From NCBI GenBank assembly GCA_027382625.1, contig JAJKFJ010022210.1, forward strand, positions 1-64,000: 64,000 nt of DNA, written 5' to 3'. How positions within the stretch are numbered: the first letter of the stretch is position 1; each line of letters begins with the position of its first letter. The position numbers and the translations under genes are program-made. Below the pieces are notes generated by a model, which searched no databases, had not been told where the DNA came from, and saw only the letters and a list, made by a program, of their open reading frames with translations. Source of the stretch: Tetmemena sp. SeJ-2015 (Eukaryota; Ciliophora; Spirotrichea; Sporadotrichida; Oxytrichidae). Of the stretch, positions 24,928-34,755 are shown in pieces.

Positions 24928-25080
24928 TCAGAATTCTCCAAAAGCTAATTCTCTGAAGTAGATTTTTTTTAATCTACATTTTCTCTAGAAATTTAATCTT
25001 CTAATATCCATTTTTGCTCCCATTACGAAGGCTTTTGATAGTGGCTTATTAAGATACAGTGTTTCTATCATATTAGTAAT
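24928..25080 (-). pseudogene. isolated C-terminal fragment of a family gene
   Basis: Minus strand reads K-K-I-Y-F-R-E-L-A-F-G-E-F then TGA at 24930-24928, a clear family C-terminus. Upstream of about 25080 no further family sequence can be followed. It is a remnant of a deleted copy (slot 13 of the array). Confidence 0.6.
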
Positions 25081-26141
25081 AAAAAGGCGTTATTCTGATA
25101 TTAAAGCTTCTTTTGATTTTCAATTTTTATTTTTAAATCGATTTAATAACGAAAAATAATTTAAAAAATGAATCTTTAAATATAGAAGCAGTCTTTAATA
25201 AAAAGCAGAAAATGATTACAAATAATAAACTCTTTTAGATTATAATTTGGAATCGAATAAAAATTTAATAATTAAACGAAATATATCTAGAAAAATAAGC
25301 ACTCCTATCATATCAAAATTTAGCAAAAGTTATTTCTTTGAAATAGAGTTCAGACATTTAATTTATGCCAAGAATGTTCATATAATGATATTCTTTAGAT
25401 AAAATTGCTTCGCTACTCAATATTTTAGCTTTTTTAAACTTATCTTTACCTTCTTTTTAAAATTAGAAATCCATCTCTGCGGCAGAAGTTCCTTCCCTTT
25501 CATTCCATTTTACTTTTCCTCTTATAACTATTCTTGGTAAATAAAGGATAATCTAGCAGTTCTAAAAATGTTTTAACAGATAAATAATTTCTTCAATTTT
25601 TACTTCACCCTCTAGTAAATGAACAATAACTTTAGGTTTTGCTTTTATGTGAATTTGGGATAATTGGTTAATTTTTTTAATTTTTTGTTAAAATTTTAAA
25701 TACTCCCAATTTTCTTAAATTCTAAAAATACCTTTTTTTTCCCATTTGAATTTGAAAGCCAAAAAAAATTTTTTTTTTTTCCCTGGTGAAGTTTTCCATT
25801 AAATCCTTTTGAGATTGCATCCTTCTGCAAGCTAATTTATCATTATTTTACTGAAGTAAGAATTTTTCACAGTGAGTATTTCTAATTTTTAAATCAGAGT
25901 ATTATATTCTAAGTATGGAAACACAGAATCCTTAATAATCCACTCTTTAGTCTTTATTTTGTCTTCAGAAGGCTCTTAATATTTCTCTTTCTAATTCATT
26001 TCTGAGAGAAATCCGACCATATCATATTTAATTCTTTTAAAATACTATTTCATTTACTTTTCCACTAAATGAACATCTATGAATTCCATTTTACTAAATT
26101 ATATCCTCTTAGTTAAGTTTAGGTTTGATTCCAAACTTCAA

Positions 26142-26352
26142 TTAATGTATTTTAAATTTCTTGTGACCAAAAGATTCTAAGACTCCTAAAAGTATTCATT
26201 AAAAATATTTAAATAAATTAGGGTTTTTTTAGAATCGATAAAACTTAAAAGACAACATCTAAATATTTAAAAAGAAGCTTTTATTTAATTTTTTCTATTC
26301 GATGAATTAATGCCAATTTTCCTTCGAAAATTTAATAAACAGTCTTTTAAGA
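26142..26352. repeat. direct repeat flanking the M14 insert, left copy
   Basis: It matches 26826-27072, sharing for example TTCTTGTGACCAAAAGATTC and AAGTATTCATTAAAAATATT. It carries small deletions relative to the right copy, which keeps the better coding frame. Confidence 0.8.
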
Positions 26353-26630
26353 CTTACTTTCAGTTTTCATCATCTTCATTTATCTTGAGTCATGCTCGTC
26401 TCGAACCTTTGAAGGAGGAGAAAAAAGTATTTACTTTTTTGAAAGTTGTGAATAATAGAATAGTACTTTCATATCAAGCAATTCTGAATATCTCTCAAAG
26501 TTAAAAGCTCACTATGTAAAAGTGTTCAAGACTAAGAAAACAATAAAGTTATCAACTCTTTTCCTTAGGTTCGAGCGAGGCACTTACTCAGAGATGATGA
26601 AGATGATGAAAACAAGAAGTAGTCTTAAAG
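26343..26630. repeat. imperfect inverted repeat (foldback) inside M14
   Basis: The core arms are 26364-26407 and 26568-26612 (left arm from TTTTCATCATCTTCAT to CTCGAACC). Weaker pairing extends outward to about 26343 and 26630. The loop is about 160 bp. Rightward from the right arm the plus strand is open for about 100 codons (F-E-R-G-T-Y-S-E-M-M-K-M-M-K onward). It resembles the terminal repeats of a small mobile element, but no transposase is recognised. Confidence 0.6.
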
Positions 26631-26825
26631 ATGTTTGCATTGAAATTTGTGGAGATGAAGGATTAACGACATTGAAAAATTAATAAAGTTCATATTTATA
26701 GGTAGTTTTAATATATCACTCTAAATCTGATCTCTGCGAGTTCGAGCTTGTTCTTGTCTTCTTTAGCTACAGTAAGATAGTGTATTTCTAGAAAAAACCT
26801 TCGATTCTGCATTAAATTCTTAGGT

Positions 26826-27072
26826 ATAATGTATTTTAAGTTTCTTGTGACCAAAAGATTCTAAGACTCCTGAAAAGTATTCATTAAAAATATTTAAATA
26901 AACTTAAGGGTTTCCTGTTTATTCGAAATCGATGAAAATTTAAGAAGTGGCAAAATTCTAAAGTATTTGAATAAAGAAATCGGCATTATCCTCTATTTTT
27001 AATTTTCTTCTATTCGATGAGTTTATGACCAATTCATAGGCCTTCGAAAATTAGGAAATATAAATCTTTTAG
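26826..27072. repeat. direct repeat flanking the M14 insert, right copy
   Basis: Partner of 26142-26352. It corresponds to M14 coding sequence (minus strand Y-L-K-F-L-V-T-K-R-F region). Long flanking repeats made of host-gene sequence suggest unequal exchange, or an insertion accompanied by duplication. Confidence 0.8.
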
Positions 27073-27257
27073 TCTTTCTAAATTTTAGGAGGAACAGCAG
27101 TCTCACAACATATTCTCAATGCTTATTTATCCCCTATCAAATTCTTTAAGCTTAGTAATGAATTTCTTGTTTCTCCATTTAACTTAGAAATTATTTTGAA
27201 TGAGAAATTAAGGCCCAAAAATTCAAATATTCTGAGCTTTAAATTTTTTTAAAGCAT

Positions 27258-27675
27258 ATCACTTAATAATAATTATATATTAATATTTAGTGGATATATT
27301 TATAAAATGAATATTTAAATTTTAGGTTAGTAATTTTTTTAATAAAAAATAAATAAACTCTATTCTTATGATGGGAAGGAGAAATAATATATTTAGTTTT
27401 TTTTTAAAAAGATATTTTCATAATAAAAAGAAATTTAATAATTTGTTAAAATCAAACTTTCAATTATATAAATTTTAATTATGTTGTTTAAGTATAGCCT
27501 AGATATTGTGTCTTTAGAATGATGACTAAATTTAATACTTTTTAATTTGATTTAAAATATTAAATTGCAATCTTTTAAATAAAATTAAGATTCTAAAATT
27601 TATGAAATAATTGTTGAGGTATTAAAAATTACTAATCTCATTATAGGATGAATATGAATAGTTGATCGCGGATAG
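27258..27675. other. spacer upstream of M14
   Basis: AT-rich, about 420 bp. No gene or motif recognised. Confidence 0.45.
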
Positions 27676-28129
27676 TCAGAAGCTAATGAAGATAGAGTTC
27701 AAGGGAAAAGTGATATATATTAAATTCTTGATAGTTTTAATGCATTATGTTTTTAAATTTAATGGAGTAGCCAGAACCTACCAGATCAGTGTTAAGATTA
27801 TGAAGAACATCGCCCCAGACTTAGTTTTAGGTTTTGTGTCTGCGCTTTGAGTAGTTGGTGGTTGAGGGTGAGAGTTGACTCCTTTTGAATGTTATGGTGG
27901 GTGAGAGTTTTCCTTGCGCATGATGTTAATCTTGTTGTTTATGATGTTCAAAAGTACGCAAATCCAAGCATTCTTTTGATTCTCTTTGAGTTTTCCTGCG
28001 AAGATGGGTCTCTGTTGATCAGGAAGGACACTTTCTAACGTGACACTTGCCTCTTCGAGGTCACTTTCGATTTTTAGAGGTTAGTGTTGTAGTGTTATTG
28101 TAGTTGTCGATGTATTGTTGTATAGACAT
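27676..28129 (-). CDS. candidate non-family gene, one frameshift
   Basis: This is the most GC-rich sustained stretch in the window. ATG 28129 starts M-S-I-Q-Q-Y-I-D-N-Y-N-N-T-T-T-L-T. One extra A in a run of five near 28065 shifts frame, after which I-E-S-D-L-E-E-A-S-V-T-L-E-S-V-L-P runs on through W-I-C-V-L-L-N-I-I-N-N-K and a proline-rich linker. The frame stays open to TGA 27678-27676. Codons use CAA/CAG for glutamine more than the array does. The last third overlaps an open plus-strand frame (27662-27850), so the true 3' end is unsure. The helical start faintly recalls C1D/Sas10-type domains, which is too weak to name. It is not related to the array family. Confidence 0.4.
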
Positions 28130-28353
28130 TTAAATTAATTACTTCAAAATTAATGATTATTTATGAATCAACCAACAAGGAGCAAAAACAAGTATTTCTA
28201 ACAAATTTAAACAACGATCATCTATTCTTATCCTTCTATAATTATGCCAACTATTGCTCATATTTTATAAATAAATTCTAAAATTACTCTAAATTTAATT
28301 TTTTTTAAAAAAATATTTATAATAAGATTTTGCAAAAATTTTTCAATCCACAA

Positions 28354-30259
28354 TCAAATTTCATTGAATTAAATCTCTTTAAAATAGATCTTAGAGTTTT
28401 GTATAAATTCTTTTATTCTGAATTCATTACAAATTCCAAAATTTTAGTCTTGGATAGATACTATTGTTGCTTTTGTTTTAATTTTAGTGCCTTTTTAGTC
28501 AATATATTTCAAAATTGTATCCTGCTATTAGGTTAATTTATTCGTTGTGCATTTAAAATTTGTAAGAATCTTCAATTTTTGAACAAAAATTTTGATTTTA
28601 AAATTAGCAAATGTTGCAAGTAAGTTCAGAACATCAAAGATGCAAGTTTCATCATTGGAATTAATATTGACAATTATTTCAGGATTGCAGCCATTATTTA
28701 TGCTTTCTAACGCTTTCGTAGCCTAATAAAGATAAAAATAATTGAGGAATTAAGAATCACTAAGGGCATAAAAATAAAACACAGAATTTTTATAACTTAC
28801 GTTTGGTCATTATAGTACGCTCGCAACTTAATTTTTGAGATTGACAGCAATTAGCTCAAATTCTAAGTCTCTTCTATCTGTTGGACTTCGCCAGGTCCAA
28901 AATTATATTAGCATTAAATATTTTGGCTTCTAAGATAAAAATGGCGGAAGCCTACTGTTAGGGCATGAAAAAACTTCGTTTGTTGGTGTTGAACTATCAA
29001 ATCATATTCTCCGTTTATCACATAATAATAATAGAGCGACATTCTTGAATCCATCTACTAAATAATTTGCGATTATAATCGCTGCTAGAGCCGATGAGTC
29101 AATCCAAAAGTATGGAGTTCCAAATAAGGAAATAAATCGACACTTTTGGACCCGCTTATATTCTATCTCTGTATTTTGCTAATCATTATTCAGTCATCCC
29201 TTTCTTATGATAAAATATTTTTCACGAGAATAATTTATAAAGAAAGAGTTCAGGGGAGGTCCACTTGCTTAACTAAAAGAAATGGTCGAAAAATCTTAAT
29301 GACTAACTGCAAGATACTTTATCTCCAAAAATTAAGCTTATAAATTTTAATTATTTTTATTTAATAATCTAATAAATATTATTTGCCTTAAATTCAAAGT
29401 ATTCTAATTTCTTAAGTTCATTTATCATCATTATTTTTATATTTTGATTATTTTGGAATAAAAATTAATCACTACCATCTGGATCGCTGTCAGATTTTAG
29501 TCACCAAACTAGTCTCTTGAGATTAGGCAAGCTTCCAAATAACTGCATCATTATTTCACTAAGACTTACATTATCTATTGTGAGTTTTTCTATATTTTCT
29601 AATTAATCTAAATCTAGATGAAGAAGTCGCAAATTGCGAATAATTAGCTCCTTTACTTTAGAAACAATATTGCTTTATACTCTTTTTTATATATTTTGAC
29701 TGCTCTCTTGTTTAGGCGAGAATTTATTAAATACATAATACAGAGCATATTAATCAAGAGAAACTTGTTCTAGCTCTACCATCTGAAAGTTTTCTACTGA
29801 ATTTATACTGGTATTTCCTTATAATATATATTACTTAAGTATGAGCTTTCGAAACTCAATCTTGTTTAAATTATCTTTGGCTATTCTAGTAATAAATTCT
29901 TCCATAATCCAATGATCTCTCTATACTTCGTAGTCTATTTAGACTTTTTAAGGAGCATCAATCGCTAGAAATACTATGAATTATTCTGTCTCCTACTCAG
30001 CTAGAGCCCATTTTTAATTTTTTATATTTTGAATACATAGTCTATAAGCTTTTGAGAATTAGAATATGTATTAATCCTCTTAATTATTTAGCTCTTTTAG
30101 ACTGTATCTGTAAATACTGAGTGTGAAATTAAGGCAGTCTATATTTTTCAAAAGCAAAAGACTCTCTCTATTAATCTTATTTAATTTTGAAAGATTCTGA
30201 AAGCAAAAGTTTGCATTCAGGTACTCAAATATTAACAATTTTAAATATTTTGATAGCAT
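28354..30259 (-). CDS. M16: family gene interrupted by a 646-bp insert
   Basis: The first coding part is 30259-29369 (297 codons, M-L-S-K-Y-L-K-L-L-I-F-E-Y-L-N-A-N-F to F-E-F-K-A-N-N-I-Y-Q). The second is 28722-28354 (A-T-K-A-L-E-S-I-N-N to Y-F-K-E-I, stop TGA 28356-28354). Together they make 419 residues in one frame. The insert sits between two copies of CTAATAAA. The joined sequence has 23 residues between the E-F-K-A strand and P-E-I-I-V, exactly as in M20 and M21. Codon 253 (29503-29501) is TGA after L-V-W, where M19 has CAG. Otherwise both parts are clean. If the insert is removed from DNA or RNA this could be functional, apart from that TGA. Confidence 0.8.
28723..29368. mobile_element. 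IES-like insert in M16, 646 bp
   Basis: Bounded by perfect 8-bp direct repeats CTAATAAA (28723-28730 and 29369-29376). It has no GT-AG at the possible junctions in the gene's sense, so it is not a spliceosomal intron. Its interior is richer in GC than the flanks. A subterminal motif GGAATTAAGAATCACTAAGG (28746 onward) recurs at the same distance from the repeat in the M19 insert, and in altered form in the M27 insert. No transposase frame. An internal eliminated sequence is the favoured reading. A transposon with target-site duplication is the alternative. Confidence 0.65.
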
Positions 30260-30582
30260 TACTTTTTTACCTATTATAACTTTGTTTTCTTAATTTTAAA
30301 TTATAATAATTCAATTATTTTTAAATTAAAATACAAAATCATTTGCAAAGAATTGTTGTCCATAGAAAAAATAAGTGTAAAATCTAAATTTACTAGATAA
30401 AATCAAACCATATCTAATTAAGTATTGGAAGAAGAGAATTTATATTCAAAATAAAAATGAAAAATATCCATAATTAATGCTAACTAATTAATTTTAGAGT
30501 AAACTTAAATAAAATCTAGCAACTTAAAATCATAATATAAAACACTTATTTCTTATTTCAATAAATTTAAGAATCTATTTAT
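30260..30582. other. spacer between M16 and M17
   Basis: AT-rich, 323 bp. Nothing recognised. Confidence 0.4.
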
Positions 30583-31862
30583 TCAACAATAACTTAAAAT
30601 TATTTCTTAAAAATAGATTGTAGACTTATTTTTAGCTCCAATAAATTTCATTTCATGAAACTGTTTTGTTTAAGTCAAGCTTTTATTCAAAATATGAGTC
30701 TGAATATACTGATCTTTTCTTTCTGTTTTAAATGAAAATTCTATCTCCTCTCCATAAGTCTCCTCCTCTCTTTCATTCCACTTAAATTTCCCTTTTGTCA
30801 CTACTCTTGGTAAATATAATTGTATTTAGAATCTCTTAAAATATTTAAAAAGATAAAACACTTCTTCGATATTTACTTCACCCTCAATCAAATGAATCAC
30901 TACATTAGGCTTAGTTTTTAAATGAATATATGATAAAATTCGTTAGATTTTTTAGAATTTTCTTGTCTCGAACTCTAAAAATTGTAATTTTCGTAGATTT
31001 TAGAGTAAAAGTCCTTTTAAATTTTGACTAAACTTGAAATTCTTGATGTTCTAATATTCTACCTTACAATTTTTGCCTTCCTTAATTTTCCAGATAATTT
31101 TTTTAAGATTGTGACCCTCTGCTAGCTGATTTATCATAAGTTTATTAAAATAAGAGTTCTTGACGATGAGTATTTTTAAGTTTTAAATTAATTTCTTGAA
31201 TTCTAAGTATGGGAAAATAGAATCCTTTATAATCATTTCTTTAGTTTTTATTTAGTCTATTGAAGGTTCAATGTATTTATCTTTCTAATTTATATCCTAT
31301 AGAAATCCTGCAATGTCATAATTCCTTTTTAAAAAATACTTATATTTATTTTCAACCAATTGAACTTCTTGGAATTTCATTTGGCTAAAGCTTGCCTTCC
31401 CAGTCAAATCTATGTTTACTTGAAATTTTCATTGATTGTAATTTAAATTTCTTGGAACAAAAATGCTGTAAGTCTCTTGCATAAATTTCTCAAAGCTTTC
31501 CAAATGCACAGCGGGGCTTCCAGTTTGCTCGAAATCGATATAAATTTTAGATGTCGCAAATCTTTATAGCTTTTTTAATAAAAATGTCTGCAGACTTTTC
31601 CATTTGATTTAACAATTGCCTAGTCGAATCGATCACTAGTTTGTAGGCATTGGAGAATGATAATATATAGTTCTCACAATTTACAGATAGTGCAGGAGGT
31701 TTAGAAGGGCATTATATTCTTAATGCTTATTTATCACCAATTCTATTCTTTAAGCTGAGCAATGATTTTCTGGTTTATCGGTTTAACTTTGAGTATGTTT
31801 CTAAATGTGAAATTAAGGCTTAGAAATTCAAATATGCTGAGTTTTAAATTTTATGATAACAT
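30583..31862 (-). pseudogene. M17: family member, frameshifted early
   Basis: ATG 31862 opens M-L-S-x-N-L-K-L-S-I-F-E-F-L-S-L-N-F-T-F-R-N-I-L-K. A one-base shift is needed immediately after this to continue N-R-x-T-R-K-S-L-L-S-L-K-N. Length is normal (1280 nt). The C-terminus S-T-I-Y-F-x-E-I-I-L-S-Y-C is followed by TGA 30585-30583. It is closest to M14, which alternates with the M16/M18/M19 subgroup in this part of the array. It lacks the insert seen in those neighbours. Confidence 0.65.
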
Positions 31863-32359
31863 CTATTTTTTATTTTTATATATAAAATCGAGTGTAACTT
31901 ACTGATAGATATAAAAATTACTTGAATATTTAAACTTTAACATACTCCTCTTTTTAGAAATAAAAGGAAAGTCTATTCTTTAGTTTGAAGTGAGAAAAGC
32001 TAAATGAAAATTAAATTATCTTCTAAAACGATATATTTGTACTTTAATTGAAAACTTTTAATTTTATTTTTAAAATATCATTATAATTTTATATTAAACG
32101 TATTTATCCTATTGATAATGTCGAGCGTTGCATATAATATTTTTCGAATGAAGTTAAATATGATATATATTTTATTAATTTTACATTTCATTTTAAAATT
32201 AAAATTACTTAAAAAGAGTATGAGAATCCTTTTCGAATCCCTTTCTTATCTTTTTAATGAACTTAATGAAGGTAATTCTAAAAAAGAAACAATATATTTC
32301 ATACAACCGATTAATTTGAATTTAAATAGAATTAATTATTCTTTTATCTTATTTTAAAG
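31863..32359. other. spacer between M17 and M18
   Basis: AT-rich, about 500 bp. A plus-strand frame at 32112-32357 is open but hydrophobic, repetitive and unlike anything else here, as expected from composition. No feature claimed. Confidence 0.45.
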
Positions 32360-34141
32360 TCAAAATTAAGAGAAACAAATTTCTTTAAAATAGATCTTTG
32401 AGTTTTGTATAAACTCGTTTATCCTGAATTCATTCTGCTTTTCATAATTTTAATCTTTAATCGATATTATAGTTGCCTTTATATTATTATGCTTACCATT
32501 CTAGTCAATAAATGTCCAAGATACTTCCTTTTATTATGTAAAAGTATTCGTGCTCCATTTACAAATTTTAAACATCTTCAGCTTATTAACAAAAATTGTT
32601 ATGTTAAAAGTCAAAAATTTAGTAAAGAAGTTCAGTATATCATCGACGCTAAAATCATTAGAACTTATGTGCATAATTATTTCAAAATTAATGTCACTAT
32701 TAATGCTTTGCAAAATTTTATCTGCTTCATAAAGATAATTATTTTTTAAAGTATTAAGAAAGGAACCAGTGGCATAAATGAAACATATGTGCAAATTGCT
32801 TAATCCCATCGATTTAGCACTCTCAAGAGAGCACGACACATTTGAGAATAGCCCCCAGCCAACTTAAATGTTTCAGTCTGCTGGACTTGCCAAAAAAACT
32901 TTTTAGACCTAAAGCGGATGAGTTTTTTTGTTCAACTTTGAAACTCCATTGATTAGTTTTACACAATTAGTAGCATGGTGAGATAATATATACTTTCTCA
33001 AACAATACACACCGTAGCAAAAGTATACCGTTCTATCCCTTAAGATTTAATTCTTACCAAATTTCCTATTGAACTATCAATCCCAAGTGTAAATATATTG
33101 AATGAGTATAATGAACTTAGGCTTTTGGTTCAATTCACTCAATCACAACTCCTCTTACGTTTTAATGTCACTAGATAACAAATCTAAACCCTCTCATTTC
33201 ACTCTAAGTTGATTTTGGAGCCTAAAGCAAATTTATAAAATGAATTTTTAATTCAATAATTTCATAAATCTAAAATACTTCAAACTCAAAGAATTCTAAG
33301 TGCTTAAGTGCTTTAATTAATCTAACATCTATATTTATGTCATCTGAGTAATTTTCAAAGCTTTCATCATAATCATATTCTTCTTATGCTGGATATCATC
33401 ATAGCCACCAAGAAAGTCTTTTGAGATAAGGTAAGCATCCAAAAAAATGTATAATGATTTCACTTAACTTTACATTTTATAGAGTAAGTTATTCTATATT
33501 TTTTAGATATGATAGATCCAAATAAAAAGTATTTAATTTTCAATAGTAACTCCCAAATTTTTAAAATTTTTAAATTTTATTAATTTCCAAAAATCTTTAA
33601 AGAAAAAGTTTTAAAAATAATTCAAGCAAATTTTTTTTGCAAATTTTAAAAATTTTATCAAACAAGTTTGAAAGTTTGCAAGAGAGGTAAAGTTTACATC
33701 ACTTTCCATAACATAATTCTTAAGAATGATTTTACGAAATTCAATCTTATTTATATCATCTTATGAAATCTCTTTGTCTAGTAATTAAGGAATAACTTGA
33801 TATTTCCTAACATCTATGTCTATTATGACATTCTAAGGTGCATTAATAGCAATCAATCGCATGAATTATTCTGCCTCCTCCTATAATAGACCCTAGTTTT
33901 CTAATTTATTTCTAATTTTAAGCTTATACACCTTTGAAAAATAGAATATGTATTGATCTTATGAATTATTAATCTCCCTTAGGTCGTATCAGTCTATAAT
34001 GAGAGTGAAATTTAAATCATCATTATTTTTCAAAAGCAAAAGACTCTCTCTGCTGAGCTTATTCAATTTTGAAAGTTACTTAAAGCAAAAGTTAGCAGAT
34101 AAATGCTCGAAAATTAATAATTTTAGATATCTTTATAACAT
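32360..34141 (-). pseudogene. M18: family gene with a 535-bp insert and several lesions
   Basis: ATG 34141 starts M-L-x-R-Y-L-K-L-L-I-F-E-H-L-S-A-N-F. Codon 51 is TGA (33991-33989). Two adjacent TGA codons follow L-S-W-W-L near 33400, and 33530-33680 is a homopolymer-rich stretch with a frameshift. Past the insert the frame is clean: A-D-K-I-L-Q-S-I-N-S-D-I, F-E-I-I-M-H-I, then K-I-Y-F-K-E-I-C-F-S and stop TGA 32362-32360. The insert lies at the same codon as in M16 and M19. Joining across the 8-bp repeat again gives the family spacing of 23 residues. Confidence 0.7.
32726..33260. mobile_element. IES-like insert in M18, 535 bp
   Basis: Bounded by TTCATAAA at 32726-32733 and 33261-33268. In M16 and M19 the bounding octamer is CTAATAAA, so both ends have changed together in this copy. 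It shares the interior word GGC-AAGTCCA-CAGA with the M16 insert. Retained direct repeats whose two copies change together are expected if the repeat is needed for excision. Confidence 0.65.
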
Positions 34142-34755
34142 TATTTTCCACCTTTTTTTTCAATTTAGTTCTCTAAAAGTTAAAATTATTATAATTCCTC
34201 AAACTCAAAATATTTTAATTTAATTAAAATATTTTATAAGTGTCATCTCTTAATAATCTAATCCAAATAAATAAATTTAATTAATACTTAAAATTAATAA
34301 TCTTAGTCATATTTTTACTGTTCTTAATTTTAAGCTTGAATTTTATAAACAATGCATTTTTAATAAGTCTATTGAATAAATTCTAAATTTTATTCAAAAA
34401 TGCTAAGAATAATTTCTATAAATCATGCTTTTATTTAATAGAGAAATAAAACAGCAGATTATTGTAATACTTATCTTCTTTGTCTATCATTAAAATTATT
34501 GCTGCATATATTTAAATTTGAATTCCATCATTCATAAATTAAAAAATAGCACTTACACTCTGATGTTTTTATATCTCAGGATTATTAAAAGGTAAAAATG
34601 TAGGATCCCTGACAAAACACTATAGTAGGATGGGTGAGATTAGGGAGTTAACTAGTCTTTACTCAATGCCCTTCTTCCTCGATGTCTTTATCAAAAATTT
34701 AATTATCTCGAATAATTTAAAAAACAATTATATTAACATTTTTAAAAAATTAGAG
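34142..34755. other. spacer between M18 and M19
   Basis: AT-rich, about 610 bp. A short GC-richer patch (34595-34680) has no recognisable content. Confidence 0.4.

Larger units (their letters stand above)
25313..27257 (-). pseudogene. M14: family member disrupted by an internal duplication and insert
   Basis: ATG 27257 gives M-L-x-K-N-L-K-L-R-I-F-E-F-L-G-L-N-F-S-F and I-S-K-L-N-G-E-T-R. The C-terminus is S-E-L-Y-F-K-E-I-T-F-A-K-F with TGA 25315-25313. The segment 26826-27072 is repeated at 26142-26352, with about 470 bp of unrelated sequence between (inverted repeat, see separate entries). Removing the insert and one repeat copy would give a roughly normal length. 25640-25800 is a homopolymer patch. 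It is closest to M17. Confidence 0.65.

Noticed and set aside
28723..29368. Spliceosomal introns in M16, M18 and M19
   Set aside because: No placement of the junction within the direct repeat gives GT at the 5' end with AG at the 3' end, and 535-653 bp would be long for a ciliate intron.
32112..32357. Plus-strand frame starting M-I-M-S-S-V-A-Y as a small membrane protein
   Set aside because: Hydrophobic AT-driven composition, ends at TAA (which is sense in this genome), no paralogue at equivalent spacers.
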